Assembly: GCA_022410635.1 (NCBI GenBank)
Contig: JAJVDF010000218.1
Coordinates: forward strand, 235,455-299,454
From: Tretioscincus oriximinensis
Lineage: Eukaryota; Chordata; Lepidosauria; Squamata; Gymnophthalmidae
Direction: 5' to 3'
DNA: 64,000 nt
Shown here: one piece after another, positions 63,548-64,000 of the stretch
Layout of the letters: every line of letters begins with the position of its first letter
How positions within the stretch are numbered: the first letter of the stretch is position 1
Made by a program: the position numbers and the translations under genes
Notes under the pieces: model-generated
Told to the model about the DNA's origin: nothing
Databases searched by the model: none
Seen by the model: only the letters and a program-made list of their open reading frames with translations

Positions 63548-64000
63548 TACTTGGAGCCAGACAGGACTCCAAGCCCAAAAATTATTTAGATATATTTTGA
63601 GCCAGACAGGGCTCCGTGCAGAAAAAATTATTATATACACTTGGAGCCAAAAGGGCTACAAGCAGAAAAATTAGATACTTGGAGCCAAACAGTGCTCCAT
63701 CCAGAAAAAAATATTATATACACTTGGAGCCAAAAGGGCTACAAGCAGAAAAATTAGATACTTGGAGCCAGGCAGGGCTCCATGCAGAAAAAATTATTAT
63801 ATACACTTGGAGCCAAAAGGACTACAAGCAGAAAAATTAGATACTTGGAGNCAGACANGGCTCCATGCAGAAAAAAATATTATATACACTTGGAGCCAAA
63901 AAGGCTACAAGCAGAAAAATTAGATACTTGGAGCCAGACAGGGCTCCATGCAGAAAAAAATTATTATATACACTTGGAGCCAGATATAGATATACTTAGA
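63548..64000 (+). repeat. Satellite array, 83-bp dimeric period, runs off the right edge
   Basis: GGAGCCAAAAGGGCTACAAG-type starts at 63643, 63726, 63809 and 63892 are exactly 83 bp apart. Each 83-bp unit has two related halves: one with GGAGCCA(G/A)ACAGGGCTCC and one with GGAGCCAAAAGGGCTAC. Confidence 0.92.

Noticed and set aside
63548..64000. Regular repeats that could suggest a CRISPR array
   Set aside because: The units are contiguous satellite repeats without unique spacers, in a vertebrate genome.

Overview
The window is vertebrate nuclear DNA and most likely comes from a squamate reptile (lizard-like). The evidence is a split NDRG3 gene with clear exon/intron borders, combined with a repeat mix typical of lepidosaurs. 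That mix has degraded BovB/RTE, several L1, L2- and CR1-like LINE pieces, tRNA-derived SINEs, Penelope-like elements, a DIRS-type tyrosine-recombinase retrotransposon, hAT and mariner DNA elements and a retrovirus-like LTR. Scattered N bases mark it as a draft assembly. No bacterial-type operons, CRISPR arrays, rRNA genes or tRNA genes were seen.

The one gene recognised with confidence is NDRG3 on the minus strand. Eleven coding exons lie between 33764 (start codon) and 153. They give 270 codons in uninterrupted phase, about 70% of the protein. The 3' exons lie off the left edge. The start codon is preceded by a short 5'UTR segment with a perfect 12-bp hairpin. A CpG island at about 45.4-46.15 kb, with an NRF1-type site and a plausible minus-strand splice donor, is the best candidate for the NDRG3 promoter and non-coding exon 1. 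A second CpG island (60.9-61.5 kb) seems to drive an unidentified plus-strand gene whose first exon ends at 61265.

NDRG3 intron 9714-31202 (21.5 kb) is a nest of mobile elements: an L1 fragment, a 3.15-kb hAT transposon with 8-bp target duplications and a nearly intact spliced transposase, a 5'-truncated L1 with a perfect 14-bp target duplication, a Penelope-like insertion with a GIY-YIG endonuclease, L2 fragments, and a 5.2-kb DIRS element with inverted termini and an internal complementary region. The smaller introns carry an hAT MITE, SINEs, CR1-like tails and two short Penelope-derived insertions.

From 34 to 64 kb the sequence is intergenic or first-intron DNA. It has two mariner MITEs, a ~98%-identical 0.58-kb inverted duplication (46.75 and 59.67 kb), GC-rich repeats carrying TGACATCAC motifs, a BovB relic, L1 relics, and a solo LTR inserted into a satellite array with an 83-bp dimeric period that runs off the right edge. 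The most interesting structures are the Penelope-derived fold-back insertions with 12-14 bp target duplications, the complete-looking hAT with an asymmetric array of GATTTAAATC palindromes, and the DIRS circle-junction architecture.
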